Numbered from the stretch's first letter, positions 18,776 to 28,256 are shown. The stretch is 38,163 nucleotides of DNA from Aquabacterium sp. (GCA_023150345.1 JAKLLB010000036.1:1-38163); one strand, 5' to 3'. Notes: generated from the sequence alone by a model not told the origin. Numbers and translations are program-made.

Positions 18776-21607
18776 TCAGGCGCCGAGTTCGGCCTTGAGC
18801 CGGGCCACGTCGGGCGGCAGCGGCGCGCGACCGGCCGCCGCCAGCACGACGGCGAGCTCCTCGCGTGCCTCGGCTTTGCGGCCCGCCTTGTGCAGGGCAA
18901 CCGCCAGGTGGAATCGGGTCTCCACATTGCCCGGTTCGCGCAGCCGCGCGTCGCGCAGGTGGCGCAGGCCGGCATCGAGCTGACCCTGCTGCACCAGGAT
19001 CCAGCCGAGCAGGTCGATCGTGCGGGCGTTGCCGGGCGCCAGCTGAACGGCCCGTGCGGCGGTGGCCGCCGCTGCGGCATCGCCCAGGCGCAGCTGCAAT
19101 GCCGCCAGGCTGGCCAGGGTTGCGGCATCGTTCGGATCGGCGACGAGGACCTGCTCGAAGCTCTTGCGGGCGGCCTCGAACTGCCCGGCACCTTGCTGCA
19201 CTTCGGCCAAGGCCTTCAGCGCCAGCCGGTCCTGCGGATGGCGCCGGGCCCAGTCGGCCAGGAACTCCACGGGCTTGACGCGCTCGCCGGTGGCCAGCCA
19301 GGCGCCAGCCATGGCGATTGCGGTGGCCGTCGACGGCTCGCGCTCCATGGCGGTGCGGTACTCGGCCAGTGCCACTGCGGCTTGGCCCCGCGCCATCGCC
19401 AGGCTGGCCGCGGTCAGGGCCGTGGCGGCGGCCTGCGGATGCCGCGCGCGCAGGGTCTTCAGAGCGGCATCGACGGCCGCACTGTCCTTGCGACGGGCTG
19501 CCAGCTCGACCTGCAGGACCAGTGCCCCCAGGTCATCGGGGCGGCCTTTCAAGGCCTTGGCCACGCTGTAGTCGGCGCCGTCGAGGTGACCGGCGGCCAT
19601 CTGCAGGCGGCCAATGCCCACCAGCATGCCAGCGTCGAACTCGGCCAGGCGGGTGGCCTCGGTGAGTGCGGCGCGGCTGGCGGCGGCGTCGCCCGCGGCC
19701 ATCTGGGCTCGTGCCAGGGCGAGCGTCACCTGGATCTGGCCGGGGAACTGGGCGGTCAGCGTACGCGCCAACGCCACAGCCTTGTCGGATTGCCTCTGGG
19801 TCAGATACTGGTTGACCATGGCCAGACCCGGCCGGGCGTCCTTGCGTTGGACGTCGGTCGAGCGCTGCCAGTGCCGCATGGCCTCGGCCGGTCGGCCCGC
19901 ACGCAGCTCCAGCATGCCGAGCTGGAACAGCACGTCGGGGTCGTCGCGGCGGGTGGTGAGCATCTGCGTGAGGCGGGCGCGCGCCGGATCGAAGCGACCC
20001 TCTTCGATGTCCAGCCAGCTCAGGTTGATGCCGGCCGGACGGAACTTCGGATCGCGGGCCAGGACGCCCTCGAAGGCCTGGCGGGCACCGGCCTTGTCGC
20101 CGGTGCGCCCGCGCACGTTGCCCAGGAAATTGAGCATGGTGAGGTTGGCGGGATCGGCCTTGACGATGGCCTCGGCCGTCTGCACGGCCTTGGCCGGCTG
20201 CCCGCTGCGGGCGTACACCATTGCCAGCTGCACGGCGGCGCTTGCGTCGCGCGGGTCGGCGGCCAGCGCCTTCTCGAGGTTGGCCAGTCCTGCCTTGTCC
20301 TGGCCCAGTGCCATCTGGCTGTAGCCCAGGTCGCGCAACACCTCGGGCGAGGCTTGCCGCGCCGCAGCCTGTTCGAACAGCTCGGAGGCCCGCAGGTAGT
20401 TGCGCCGACCCATCTGGATGGTGCCCATCAGGTAGGCCACGTGCGGGTCGTCGGGGCGGATGCGCTGCGCCGCCTCGAGCAGCGGCAGGGCGCGGGTGGG
20501 CTCGCGAGCGTCCAGGTGTATCGACGCCAGCAGCGTCATGGCCGCGACGTGGCGCCCGTTGCGGCCCAGCAGCGTTTCGAGGTATTCCTGGGCCTGGCTG
20601 GTGTTGCCCAGCGCGCGGTGCGCCAGCGCGCCCGTCATGAGGGCCTGCTCGTTGCCGGCACGCCATGCCGGCGGTGCCGCGTCCACCAGGGCCGCGGCCT
20701 CGGCATAGGCGGCCTTGGCAGCGGCGCCGTCGGCACGGCGGCTGGCCAACAGTCCAGTGAGGTACGACGCCCGCGGGTCGGCCTGTCGCGCTGCCTTGAG
20801 GGCGGCAAGGTCAGCCGCCGCATCTGCGTCGCGACCGTTGCCGTAGAGCAGGCTCGCCCGAACGATGCGGGCTTCGGCGAGCTGGCCATCGAGCGTGATC
20901 GACTGCTCCAGTGCCGCCAGCGCGCCGGGCGCGTCGCCCAGCGCCTGCAGCACCGTGCCCAGGGCCTGCCAGGCTGCGGCATTGCGGGGAGCCAGTTCGG
21001 TGGCCTTCTGTGCCGTCGCGCGGGCGCGGTCCCGCTCGCCGCTCTTGAGCAGCAGGGGGGCTTCGGCGATCAGCGGCAGCGGCGACTTCGGATCGAGGGT
21101 ACGGGCCTGAGCGAACGCCTGCGAGGCTTGGGCGGGCTGGGCGGACATCGACAGCGCCGTGCCGCGCAGCGTCAACGCTTCGACGTGCAGATGCTGCGGC
21201 AGCCCGGGCAGGGTGACCAGGTCGAGCAGCTTGCGGGGCTCGCCCTGCAACAGGTAGAGCTGGCCCATCGGCAGCGCCACTTCGGCACGGTTCACGCCGA
21301 GCTTGAGCGCCTGCTCGAATGCGGCTTCGGCACCCTTGAGTTCGCCCTGGCGCAGCAGTGCCTTGCCCAGCAGCAAGTGGGCGGCAAGGAGTTGGGCGTC
21401 CTGCTGGATCGCGTTCTTGAGCTGCAGCACGCTGCCGGGCAGGTCGTTCTTCTCGTAGCGCTGCAACGCGTCTTCGTAGAACCGCGAGGCCTGTTCCGGC
21501 GCGGCCCAGGGTTGCGCGCTGGCCATGGCGAGCGACAGTGCGAGGCCCCATCGCGCCGCACGGGCGTGGCGGGTTGGACGGTGCGCGGTGGCGTGGTGAC
21601 TGGGCAT
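18776..21607 (-). CDS. prsT: PEP-CTERM system TPR-repeat protein PrsT
   Basis: A 943-residue exported protein made almost entirely of tetratricopeptide repeats (roughly 20 or more 34-residue units). The N-terminal block RFYEDALQRYEKND...QLKNAIQQDAQLLAA closely matches the start of the PrsT family, which accompanies exosortase/PEP-CTERM systems in betaproteobacteria. PrsT is normally a lipoprotein. Here residues 19-36 form a signal peptide ending in an Ala-rich site (AQPWAA) and no cysteine is seen, so it should be released or otherwise held. The neighbouring PEP-CTERM gene downstream supports the role. The gap between the two is 186 bases, so they may have separate promoters. Confidence 0.85.
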   Translation of the reverse strand: MPSHHATAHRPTRHARAARWGLALSLAMASAQPWAAPEQASRFYEDALQRYEKNDLPGSVLQLKNAIQQDAQLLAAHLLLGKALLRQGELKGAEAAFEQALKLGVNRAEVALPMGQLYLLQGEPRKLLDLVTLPGLPQHLHVEALTLRGTALSMSAQPAQASQAFAQARTLDPKSPLPLIAEAPLLLKSGERDRARATAQKATELAPRNAAAWQALGTVLQALGDAPGALAALEQSITLDGQLAEARIVRASLLYGNGRDADAAADLAALKAARQADPRASYLTGLLASRRADGAAAKAAYAEAAALVDAAPPAWRAGNEQALMTGALAHRALGNTSQAQEYLETLLGRNGRHVAAMTLLASIHLDAREPTRALPLLEAAQRIRPDDPHVAYLMGTIQMGRRNYLRASELFEQAAARQASPEVLRDLGYSQMALGQDKAGLANLEKALAADPRDASAAVQLAMVYARSGQPAKAVQTAEAIVKADPANLTMLNFLGNVRGRTGDKAGARQAFEGVLARDPKFRPAGINLSWLDIEEGRFDPARARLTQMLTTRRDDPDVLFQLGMLELRAGRPAEAMRHWQRSTDVQRKDARPGLAMVNQYLTQRQSDKAVALARTLTAQFPGQIQVTLALARAQMAAGDAAASRAALTEATRLAEFDAGMLVGIGRLQMAAGHLDGADYSVAKALKGRPDDLGALVLQVELAARRKDSAAVDAALKTLRARHPQAAATALTAASLAMARGQAAVALAEYRTAMEREPSTATAIAMAGAWLATGERVKPVEFLADWARRHPQDRLALKALAEVQQGAGQFEAARKSFEQVLVADPNDAATLASLAALQLRLGDAAAAATAARAVQLAPGNARTIDLLGWILVQQGQLDAGLRHLRDARLREPGNVETRFHLAVALHKAGRKAEAREELAVVLAAAGRAPLPPDVARLKAELGA

Positions 21608-21852
21608 GGCAGGGACGACGGGTCAAGCGGCTGTGAGCGCGCGCAGTCTCGCCCAATCGCGGCCCCAGTGCGCGGTCCCGGGAACGATCGGTGGCTGGGA
21701 GTGTGCATTTCGGCGTGTCCGGGTGCCCCCTGTTTCGCGGGGGCCGCCGACAACGCTTGAATTGGCGGGGTCGATCCCGACTTATTTCGCAGACGGCCAA
21801 GGGTGGGCCGCGCCACACTGGCAATCAGGCAGGCCCCTGGCAGGAGAGCGAC

Positions 21853-22068
21853 ATGGCCCAGACGACGAGTGCATGGTGGCAGCGCCACACACGGCAGCGT
21901 GCGGCCACGCGCGCGCCCGATCCGGCCGATATGGGCACGGCATTCGGCCTGGAGTTCATCCTCGACCAGGCGCCGCTGCCGGCCAGTGACGTGGCCAGCG
22001 GTACCCCACGCGAATCGACCGACGGCTGGTGGCGCCGCCTGCTCGCGCGGCGGCGCAAGACGGTTTGA
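21853..22068 (+). CDS. Small orphan protein (71 aa)
   Basis: A short reading frame with a very good ribosome site: AGGAG (21842-21846) six bases before ATG 21853. The product has WW pairs near each end (residues 8-9 and 59-60), a central DPADMGTAFGLEFIL segment (23-37) and a strongly basic tail. No signal peptide, membrane helix or known motif is seen. It stands alone on the plus strand between two leftward genes, in a 483-base gap. It is supported by its ribosome site and isolated position; the function is unknown. Confidence 0.6.
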   Translation: MAQTTSAWWQRHTRQRAATRAPDPADMGTAFGLEFILDQAPLPASDVASGTPRESTDGWWRRLLARRRKTV

Positions 22069-22090
22069 AGCGGCCTGCGCGTATCGCAGA

Positions 22091-22513
22091 TCAGCGCACG
22101 ATCAGCACCGGCGTCTCGCAGTGGGCCATCACCTTGGTGGTGACCGAGCCCAGCACCAGGTTGCCCAGCGAGCCGTGGCCGTGCGAGCCCATCATCAACA
22201 GATCGTAGCGACCCTTGGTCGCGACCTCGCCGATGACATCGGCCGCCGGGCCGACCTTGGCCACGAACTCGGCGGCGATCTTCTGCTTGTCGAAGAACGT
22301 GCGGATCGGCTTGAACACACGCTCGGCTTCGTCGGCGTAATGGGCCTTGAGCACGCTCTTGTCGAGCACCGCGGCAGCGCGCGCCGGCACCGCTGGCGTC
22401 ACCGTGAGCACGGTGTAGCGGTGGGCGCCACCCAGCCACTCGTCGTGGGCGGCCAGGTAGGCCAGCATGCGCTTGGTGAACGGGCTGCCGTCGACGGGGA
22501 CGAGGATCTTCAT
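22091..22513 (-). CDS. Universal stress protein, UspA family
   Basis: A 140-residue single-domain cytoplasmic stress protein. The ATP-binding signature G-x2-G-x9-G-S/T is seen in MGSHGHGSLGNLVLGSVT (108-125), placing it in the ATP-binding (UspFG/MJ0577) subgroup. VPVDGSP at the N-terminus and PVLIVR at the C-terminus are typical. A strong ribosome site AAAGGAG lies before ATG 22513. It appears monocistronic. Confidence 0.92.
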   Translation of the reverse strand: MKILVPVDGSPFTKRMLAYLAAHDEWLGGAHRYTVLTVTPAVPARAAAVLDKSVLKAHYADEAERVFKPIRTFFDKQKIAAEFVAKVGPAADVIGEVATKGRYDLLMMGSHGHGSLGNLVLGSVTTKVMAHCETPVLIVR

Positions 22514-22589
22514 GGGCGCGCTCCTTTGCTGCTGCCAGTGGACTGGGCAACGAGTGTGGCATGCCCCCAGGGCCTGCGCTTGCCGGGCG

Positions 22590-23378
22590 TCAATCGCGCG
22601 ATGGCACTTCGATCAGCCGCTGCGCGTCGTGGCCGCGCGCCTCGCCCTTGCCGGCCAGGCCGCGGGCGTGGCTGACCACGCGCGTGTGCCCGCCGCCCGG
22701 CCGCTCCACCGTGTAGTCCAGGCGGCAGTGCAGGTGGCCGTGCAGCCACAGATCGGCCGACGGGATCAGGGTGTCGTCAGCGTTGCAGAAGCTGGCGGTG
22801 CTGGGCTGCGGGCCGAAGCGCGGGTCGGCGCTGCGCAGGCTGGGCGCGAAGTGGGTGACGGCGACGGTGGCATCCCAGGCGCCGGCCGCCGGTTCGTGCA
22901 ACGCCTGCTCGAGCCAGGCCCGGCAGGCCTGGGCCTGCAACCGAACCTGCCGCGCATCGAACGCGGCGCCATCGATGGTGGCGGCCATCTCGCGCTGGAA
23001 GTAGGCCGCCGCGCGCAGGGCGCGCTCGTGTCGGGCGGGCCCGAGCACATCGAAGTCGCTCCAGCGCACGGTGCCCAGGAAGCGCACACGCTGGCCGTCT
23101 GCTGCGGTGATGACGCAGGCCTGCCGTTCAAGCAGGCGCAGGCCCAGCGCGTCGCAGTGGCGGCGAAAGGCCGGCCAGGCCGCATGCCACTCGCGACCGT
23201 CGAACTCGTGGTTGCCGGCCACCACCAGCACCGGCACCGGCCAGTGGGCAAAGCGCTCGTATCCGGCCCAGGTGGCGTCGATATCGCCGGCCAGCACCAG
23301 CAGGTCGGCACCGGGCGCGGGCAGCGGATCGAACGACTCGGTCTCGAGGTGGAGGTCGGACAGCAGTTGCAGCTTCAC
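22590..23378 (-). CDS. Metallophosphoesterase
   Basis: A second calcineurin-like phosphoesterase, 262 residues from GTG 23378. Motifs are D-x-H (SDLHLE, 8-10), GD (31-32), GNHE (55-58), a THFAP histidine and HGHLH near residue 220. The substrate is unknown. An upstream ATG at 23438 would add 20 residues, but those codons are the translation of the 23411-23436 hairpin after pckG, and its ATG abuts the stem. The GTG therefore looks right, giving the normal VKLQLLSDLH start. No clear ribosome site precedes it. Confidence 0.8.
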   Translation of the reverse strand: MKLQLLSDLHLETESFDPLPAPGADLLVLAGDIDATWAGYERFAHWPVPVLVVAGNHEFDGREWHAAWPAFRRHCDALGLRLLERQACVITAADGQRVRFLGTVRWSDFDVLGPARHERALRAAAYFQREMAATIDGAAFDARQVRLQAQACRAWLEQALHEPAAGAWDATVAVTHFAPSLRSADPRFGPQPSTASFCNADDTLIPSADLWLHGHLHCRLDYTVERPGGGHTRVVSHARGLAGKGEARGHDAQRLIEVPSRD

Positions 23379-23410
23379 GGCGGCGATTGTCACGGTGCCG
23401 GCACAAGCCA

Positions 23411-23436
23411 GAAGGGCGGCACTCAGGCCGCCCTTC
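23411..23436 (-). terminator. Hairpin terminator after pckG
   Basis: GAAGGGCGGC, loop ACTCAG, GCCGCCCTTC: a perfect 10-bp stem 19 bases past the pckG stop, a position typical of a terminator. No T-run follows on the leftward strand. It separates pckG from the phosphoesterase gene. Confidence 0.55.
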
Positions 23437-23454
23437 ATGCCCCATGGCAGGGGT

Positions 23455-25320
23455 TCAGTTCGCCAGCTTGTGCTCGAGGCGGTGCTTGATCGACAGCAAC
23501 TCGCGCGGCAGGCGCTCGCCCAGCATGTCGAACAGCTCGCCGTGCAGCTTGAGCTCGGTGGTCCACGCGCCGTGGTCGAAGCTCATCACGCTCTGGTATT
23601 GCGCGCGGCTGAAGTCCAGCCCGGTCCAGGTGATGTCTTCGTAGCGCGGGCTGATGCCGAACAGGTTGTCTTCGCCGCCGGCATGACCGTCCACGCGCTC
23701 GAGCATCCACTTGAGCACCCGCATGTTGTCGCCATAGCCGGGCCAGACGAACTTGCCATCGGCGCCCTTGCGGAACCAGTTCACGCAGTAGATGCGTGGC
23801 AGTTCGGCGCCCGAGTCGGCGAGCTTGGCCCCCATGGCCAGCCAGTGGGCGAAGTGATCGCCCATGTGGTAGCCCATGAAGGGCAGCATCGCGAACGGGT
23901 CGCGCCGAACCACGCCTTGCGCACCTGCGGCAGCGGCGGTGGTCTCCGAGCCCATGGTGGCGGCCATGTAGACGCCCTCGGCCCAGCTGCGGGCCTCGGT
24001 GACCAACGGCACGGTGGTGGAGCGGCGGCCGCCGAAGATGAAGGCGTCGATCGGCACGCCGGTGGTCGAGTCCCAGTCGGGGTCGAGCACCGGGTTGTTC
24101 GTCGCTCCCACCGTGAAGCGGGCGTTCGGGTGCGAGGCCTTGGCGCCGGTCTCCTTGGCGATCTGCGGCGTCCAGTCCTTGCCCTGCCAGTCGATCAGGT
24201 GCGCCGGCGGCTCGGCGGTCATGCCTTCCCACCAGACATCGCCGTCGTCGGTGAGTGCGACGTTGGTGAAGATCACGTCGCGCCCCAGGCTGGCCATGCA
24301 GTTGGGGTTGGTCAGGGTGTTGGTGCCCGGGGCGACGCCGAAGTACCCGGCCTCGGGGTTGATGGCATGCAGGCGGCCATCCTTGCCGGGCTTGATCCAG
24401 GCGATGTCGTCGCCGATGGTGGTGACCTTCCAGCCCTCGAACGACTGCGGTGGCACCAGCATGGCGAAGTTGGTCTTGCCGCAGGCACTGGGGAAAGCGG
24501 CGGCCACATGGTAGTTCTTGCCCGCAGGCGAGGTGACGCCCAGGATGAGCATGTGCTCGGCCAGCCAGCCGTCGTCGCGGCCCATGGTGCTGGCGATGCG
24601 CAGCGCGAAGCACTTCTTGCCCAGCAGGGCGTTGCCGCCGTAGCCCGAGCCGTAGCTCCAGATCTCGCGGGTCTCGGGGTAGTGGACGATGTACTTGGTC
24701 TGGTTGCAGGGCCAGGACACATCCTTTTGGCCGGGCTCGAGCGGCGCGCCCACGGTATGCACGCACGGCACGAACTCGCCGGCTTCGCTCAGCACCTCGA
24801 GCGCGGGGCGGCCCATGCGCGTCATGATGCGCATGCTCACGGCCACATAGGCGCTGTCGGTCAGCTCCACGCCGATGTGCGAGATGTGCGAGCCCAGCGG
24901 GCCCATCGAGAACGGCACCACGTACATGGTGCGCCCGCGCATGCAGCCCTTGAACAGCGCCCGCTCGCCGGTTTGCAGCAACGCGCGCATCTCGGCAGGC
25001 GCCACCCAGTTGTTGGTGGGGCCGGCGTCGTCTTTCTTCTCGCAGCAGATGAACGTGCGGTCCTCCACGCGGGCGACATCGCTGGGGTCGCTGCAGGCGA
25101 GGTAGCTGTTGGCGCGCTTGGCCGGGTTCAGGCGGCGCAGGGTGCCGGCCTGCACCAGGCGCTCGCACAGCCGGTCGTACTCGGCCGGGCTGCCGTCACA
25201 CCAGTAGACCTCGTCGGCCTCGGTCAGCGCGGCCATCTCGGCCACCCAGGACACCAGCTTGGCGTGCTTCACATAGGCAGGCACGTTCAAGCGCAGCCCT
25301 TCCAGCGCGGGTTGATTCAT
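23455..25320 (-). CDS. pckG: Phosphoenolpyruvate carboxykinase (GTP)
   Basis: Cytosolic enzyme that converts oxaloacetate and GTP to PEP, GDP and CO2 for gluconeogenesis. The protein is 621 residues, the normal length for GTP-PEPCK. The kinase-1 P-loop [10 protein letters not shown] with its reactive cysteine (Cys280), the FGGRRSTT loop, and the nucleotide-pocket segment [12 protein letters not shown] are all intact. ATG 25320 has TTGGAG upstream; the 29-residue extension to 25407 reads through the leader. It appears monocistronic, with a hairpin after the stop. The divergent neighbour is the MOSC gene across a 366-base gap. Confidence 0.96.
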   Translation of the reverse strand: MNQPALEGLRLNVPAYVKHAKLVSWVAEMAALTEADEVYWCDGSPAEYDRLCERLVQAGTLRRLNPAKRANSYLACSDPSDVARVEDRTFICCEKKDDAGPTNNWVAPAEMRALLQTGERALFKGCMRGRTMYVVPFSMGPLGSHISHIGVELTDSAYVAVSMRIMTRMGRPALEVLSEAGEFVPCVHTVGAPLEPGQKDVSWPCNQTKYIVHYPETREIWSYGSGYGGNALLGKKCFALRIASTMGRDDGWLAEHMLILGVTSPAGKNYHVAAAFPSACGKTNFAMLVPPQSFEGWKVTTIGDDIAWIKPGKDGRLHAINPEAGYFGVAPGTNTLTNPNCMASLGRDVIFTNVALTDDGDVWWEGMTAEPPAHLIDWQGKDWTPQIAKETGAKASHPNARFTVGATNNPVLDPDWDSTTGVPIDAFIFGGRRSTTVPLVTEARSWAEGVYMAATMGSETTAAAAGAQGVVRRDPFAMLPFMGYHMGDHFAHWLAMGAKLADSGAELPRIYCVNWFRKGADGKFVWPGYGDNMRVLKWMLERVDGHAGGEDNLFGISPRYEDITWTGLDFSRAQYQSVMSFDHGAWTTELKLHGELFDMLGERLPRELLSIKHRLEHKLAN

Positions 25321-25686
25321 CACACGGCTCCAATGAAGTGAACAGATACGAGAAAACGGAATTGGTTCAGCCTCGGTCGCCCATGGGGACGGGCGGGGCT
25401 GGACCAATGCCGCTCGATCGGCTGACGCGAGGAGGGTGTGGCTTTCGAATGTGGATCCGCGCGGGTCCGGCGTGGGGTACCACGCGGTTACGGCGCGACC
25501 CGCACGCGCGGGTGTCGTGGGGCGGGGTAGCGGATTGTCAAACGACTGTAATTAAGCCGTAACCACCCGGCTCTGGGGATGAATATGCAAATTCCGCATA
25601 GTTTGATGCCGGGATTGGGTGGCCGTGGGATGTCTGGCCGTCAGGTGGCTCAGCCCGGCGGTGCGCAGTTTGCGACACTCCACGCC
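25321..25686. other. Divergent pckG-MOSC intergenic region
   Basis: A 366-base gap with no gene. It holds the short leader and GGAG ribosome site of pckG at its left end, a minus-strand TTGACA (25541-25536) without a good -10, and an AT-rich stretch at 25534-25610 that most likely carries the promoters. TATGC (25584-25588) and GCATA (25596-25600) form a small inverted repeat with a 7-base spacer. The plus-strand frame opening at 25579 is read as non-coding leader. Confidence 0.5.
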
Positions 25687-26277
25687 ATGACTCCATCCGC
25701 CCGCATCCGCCATGTGAACGTCGCCCGCGCCGCCACCATCGACATCCAGGGCCGCCGCGTGCTCACCGCGATCGGCAAGCAGCCGGTGCTGGGCGCGGTG
25801 GCCGTGGCGCCGCTGGACCTGGCCGGTGACGAGCAGGCCGACCTGACGGTGCATGGCGGGCTCGCCAAGGCGGTGTATGCCTATCCGGCCGAGCATCTGC
25901 CGTTCTGGCAGACGGTGCGCGCCCAGGCCCGGGTGGCGGCGCACGACGACCCGGTGCCGCCAGGGCTGCTGGGCGAGAACCTCACGATCGAGGGCTTGAC
26001 CGAGGACCGGCTGTGGATCGGCGACCGCCTGCGGCTGCCCGACTGCGAGCTGGTGGTCAGCGAGCCGCGGCAGCCGTGCTTCAAATTCAATGCGGCGATG
26101 GGTTTTGCGCAGGCCGCCAAGCTGATGGCGCAGTCGGGCTATTGCGGAGCCTACCTGGCCGTGCTGCACCCGGGTACGCTGCGCGCGGGCGATGCCATCG
26201 AGCTGCGCCCCGGCCCGCGCGAGGTGAACCTGCGCGAGCTGTTCCGCTCGCGCATGGGCCGCAAGGCGCCGGACTGA
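25687..26277 (+). CDS. MOSC domain protein (YiiM-like)
   Basis: A 196-residue MOSC-domain protein. These proteins bind molybdenum cofactor sulfur; E. coli YiiM reduces N-hydroxylated bases such as 6-hydroxylaminopurine with Moco. The YiiM-type segments VHGGLAKAVYAYP (about 55-67), LLGENLTIEGL (94-104), IGDRLRLP and the conserved cysteine in EPRQPCFKF (Cys131) are present, so it can plausibly bind Moco. ATG 25687 was chosen since the family N-terminus starts there and upstream codons belong to the AT-rich leader. It ends 24 bases from the convergent Old Yellow Enzyme gene. Confidence 0.88.
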   Translation: MTPSARIRHVNVARAATIDIQGRRVLTAIGKQPVLGAVAVAPLDLAGDEQADLTVHGGLAKAVYAYPAEHLPFWQTVRAQARVAAHDDPVPPGLLGENLTIEGLTEDRLWIGDRLRLPDCELVVSEPRQPCFKFNAAMGFAQAAKLMAQSGYCGAYLAVLHPGTLRAGDAIELRPGPREVNLRELFRSRMGRKAPD

Positions 26278-26301
26278 GCCGCGCCGGTTGGCGTCTGGCG
26301 T

Positions 26302-27393
26302 CTACGCCTCGAGCGCCGGGTAGTCGATGTATCCGGCGTCGCCGCCGCCATACAGCCGCGCGGCATCCAGCGGGTTCCAGGGCGCGTCCTCGCGCAGCCG
26401 GCGCACCAGGTCGGGGTTGGCGATGTAGCCCTTGCCGAAGGAGACGAGGTCGGCCGCGCCACTGGCCACGGCTTGCAGCGCCATCGCCCGGTCGTAGCCG
26501 TTGTTGACCATCCACGCGCCCGGGAACAGGCGCCGCAGCGCGGCGTAGTCGAACGGGCGCACGCCTTGCTCGGACAGGTCACGGGAGCCACCGGTCTGGC
26601 CCTCGATCACATGCAGGTAGGCCAGCCCCATCGGCGCCACCGCGCGCACCGCGGCTTCGTACAGGGCCTGGGCGTCGCTGTCCTGGCCGGCGTCGTTGAC
26701 CGGCGTGACCGGGCTCAGCCGCAGCCCCGTGCGGCCGCTGCCGATCTCGCCGCAGACGGCAGCCATCACGGCCTGCAGCAGGCGCACCCGATTCGCGATC
26801 GACCCACCCCATTCGTCGGTTCGGTCGTTGATGCTGTCGCGCAGGAACTGCTCGATCAGGTAGCCGTTGGCTCCATGCACTTCCACGCCGTCGAAGCCGG
26901 CTTGCAGGGCACACCGGGCGGCGTGGCGGAACTGTTCCACCACCTGCGGCACTTCCTCCGAGCGCAGCGCGCGCGGGGTGGACGTGGGCACGAAGCCCTC
27001 GGCGGTGAACGTGCGCGACCGCGCGGCGCGGGCGGTGGACGACACCGGCACCTCGCCAGCGGGCAGCAAGCTGGTGTGCGAGATGCGGCCCACATGCCAC
27101 AGCTGCACCACGATGTGCCCGCCCTCGGCGTGCACGGCGTCGGTGACGCGCCGCCAGCCCGCCACCTGCTCGGTGGTGTAGATCCCCGGCGTGTCCAGGT
27201 AGCCGTGGGCCAGCGGGGCGACCGGGCTGCCCTCGGTGATGACGAGGCCGGCGCTGGCGCGCTGTCGGTAGTAGGTGACCATGCGCTCGCAGGGCACGCC
27301 GCCGGGCGCGCGGTTGCGCGTGAGCGGCGCCATCGCGATGCGGTTGGACAGGGCGATATCGCCCATCTGCAGGGGATCGAACACGGTGGTCAT
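26302..27393 (-). CDS. nemA: Alkene reductase, Old Yellow Enzyme family
   Basis: A 363-residue FMN flavoprotein that reduces activated C=C bonds (enones, N-ethylmaleimide, nitrate esters) with NAD(P)H. The substrate-anchoring pair His173/Asn176 is in VEVHGANGYL, and the flavin-side segments VVQLWHVGR (95-103), APLTRNRA near the N-terminus and NNGYD...SFGKGYIANPDL near the C-terminus are typical of NemA-type enzymes. ATG 27393 gives the usual MTTVFDPLQ start. An XRE-type regulator is encoded 65 bases upstream on the same strand, and a C10 run lies between them. The specific substrate is unknown. Confidence 0.9.
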   Translation of the reverse strand: MTTVFDPLQMGDIALSNRIAMAPLTRNRAPGGVPCERMVTYYRQRASAGLVITEGSPVAPLAHGYLDTPGIYTTEQVAGWRRVTDAVHAEGGHIVVQLWHVGRISHTSLLPAGEVPVSSTARAARSRTFTAEGFVPTSTPRALRSEEVPQVVEQFRHAARCALQAGFDGVEVHGANGYLIEQFLRDSINDRTDEWGGSIANRVRLLQAVMAAVCGEIGSGRTGLRLSPVTPVNDAGQDSDAQALYEAAVRAVAPMGLAYLHVIEGQTGGSRDLSEQGVRPFDYAALRRLFPGAWMVNNGYDRAMALQAVASGAADLVSFGKGYIANPDLVRRLREDAPWNPLDAARLYGGGDAGYIDYPALEA

Positions 27394-27406
27394 CGGACGG
27401 TGCGTA

Positions 27407-27416
27407 GGGGGGGGGG
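27407..27416. repeat. G10 homopolymer (C10 on the nemA strand)
   Basis: Ten consecutive G residues on the plus strand, 14-23 bases upstream of the nemA ATG. It sits where a ribosome site or promoter spacer would be, and no Shine-Dalgarno is seen there. It is the longest homopolymer I noticed in the window. Confidence 0.9.
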
Positions 27417-27458
27417 CTGAGGGAAGCGGGTGTGACGGGGCCGCAGCCGGGTGCGGGG

Positions 27459-28256
27459 TCAACGGCGGTCTGTCGGTGCCGGCGAGCGCCGGCCCACGAA
27501 TGCGGCCGACAACGGGGCGTCGGGATCTCGCTTGAGCTCGCGGAAGGCAGCGAACAGCCACGAACGCATGCCGATCATCAGGGTGTAGGGCCGTCGCTGG
27601 TCGGGCGGCAGCTTCTGGTCGGCCAGGTGCTGCTGCGCGAAGTCCTGGGCCACGCGCTGCAGCCGCTCGTTGAACAGCGTGGCCAGGCTGCGGCCGATCT
27701 GGCCGTGCACCAGCATCAGCATCTCGCCCTCGCCGTCGAAGCCGCCGCTGTAGTAGTCGCCCACCACACGCTCGCGAAAGTACTGCATCACCGGCCCGTC
27801 GGGCCGCCAGCGGAAGGTCTTGGCCAGCCGCAGCCGGTAGCGGTTCATCGGCCGCAGCTCGATCACCCCCAGGCGGTCGAGCTGCACCAGCCGGGCAATG
27901 CACTCGGGCTCGGTGAGCGTGTAGGTGGCCACGATCTGCTCGAGCGTCCACTGGCTGAGCACGCAGATCGCGCACAGCAGCAGCTTGGGGTCGGACACGA
28001 CGGCAGCTTCCTGCTCGGGCGTGAGTTCCAGGCGCAGCGACTGCGTGTCGGCCACCCGGCGAGACAGCTCGGCGAAGTCGGTCTTCAGGACGCGGCAGAT
28101 CTCGTCGATGCGCGACAGCGGCATGTCGCCCTGGGCGAACATGCGCTTGACGCTGGACTCGGCCAGACCCAGCTCGCGCGCCAGCGCGGCATAGGTCAGG
28201 CCCGCGGCCTTGAGCTCGGCCTTGAGCACCTGGATCAGCGATTGTGTGGTGGACAT
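27459..28256 (-). CDS. XRE-type helix-turn-helix regulator
   Basis: A 265-residue protein with an N-terminal HTH (residues about 8-60: TYAALARELGLAESSVKRMF, then LSRIDEICRVLKTDFAELSRR). The rest, about 200 residues, is predicted mostly helical; it includes ECIARLVQLDRLGVIELRPMNRY, which recalls a second winged-helix reading head, and VGDYYSGGFDGEGEMLML. The ligand and targets are unknown. It lies upstream of nemA on the same strand and is divergent from the yiaA-led operon, either of which it could regulate. Confidence 0.82.
   Translation of the reverse strand: MSTTQSLIQVLKAELKAAGLTYAALARELGLAESSVKRMFAQGDMPLSRIDEICRVLKTDFAELSRRVADTQSLRLELTPEQEAAVVSDPKLLLCAICVLSQWTLEQIVATYTLTEPECIARLVQLDRLGVIELRPMNRYRLRLAKTFRWRPDGPVMQYFRERVVGDYYSGGFDGEGEMLMLVHGQIGRSLATLFNERLQRVAQDFAQQHLADQKLPPDQRRPYTLMIGMRSWLFAAFRELKRDPDAPLSAAFVGRRSPAPTDRR

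Noticed and set aside
18659-21760. A 1033-codon plus-strand open frame opposite prsT
   Set aside because: Low-complexity Arg/Gly/His/Gln composition with no motif; the minus strand encodes a clear signal peptide and TPR repeats. Long antisense frames are expected at this GC content.
23379-23438. Upstream ATG start for the second phosphoesterase, giving a signal-peptide-like N-terminus
   Set aside because: Those codons overlap the perfect hairpin after pckG and are not family-like; GTG 23378 starts exactly at the conserved first strand.
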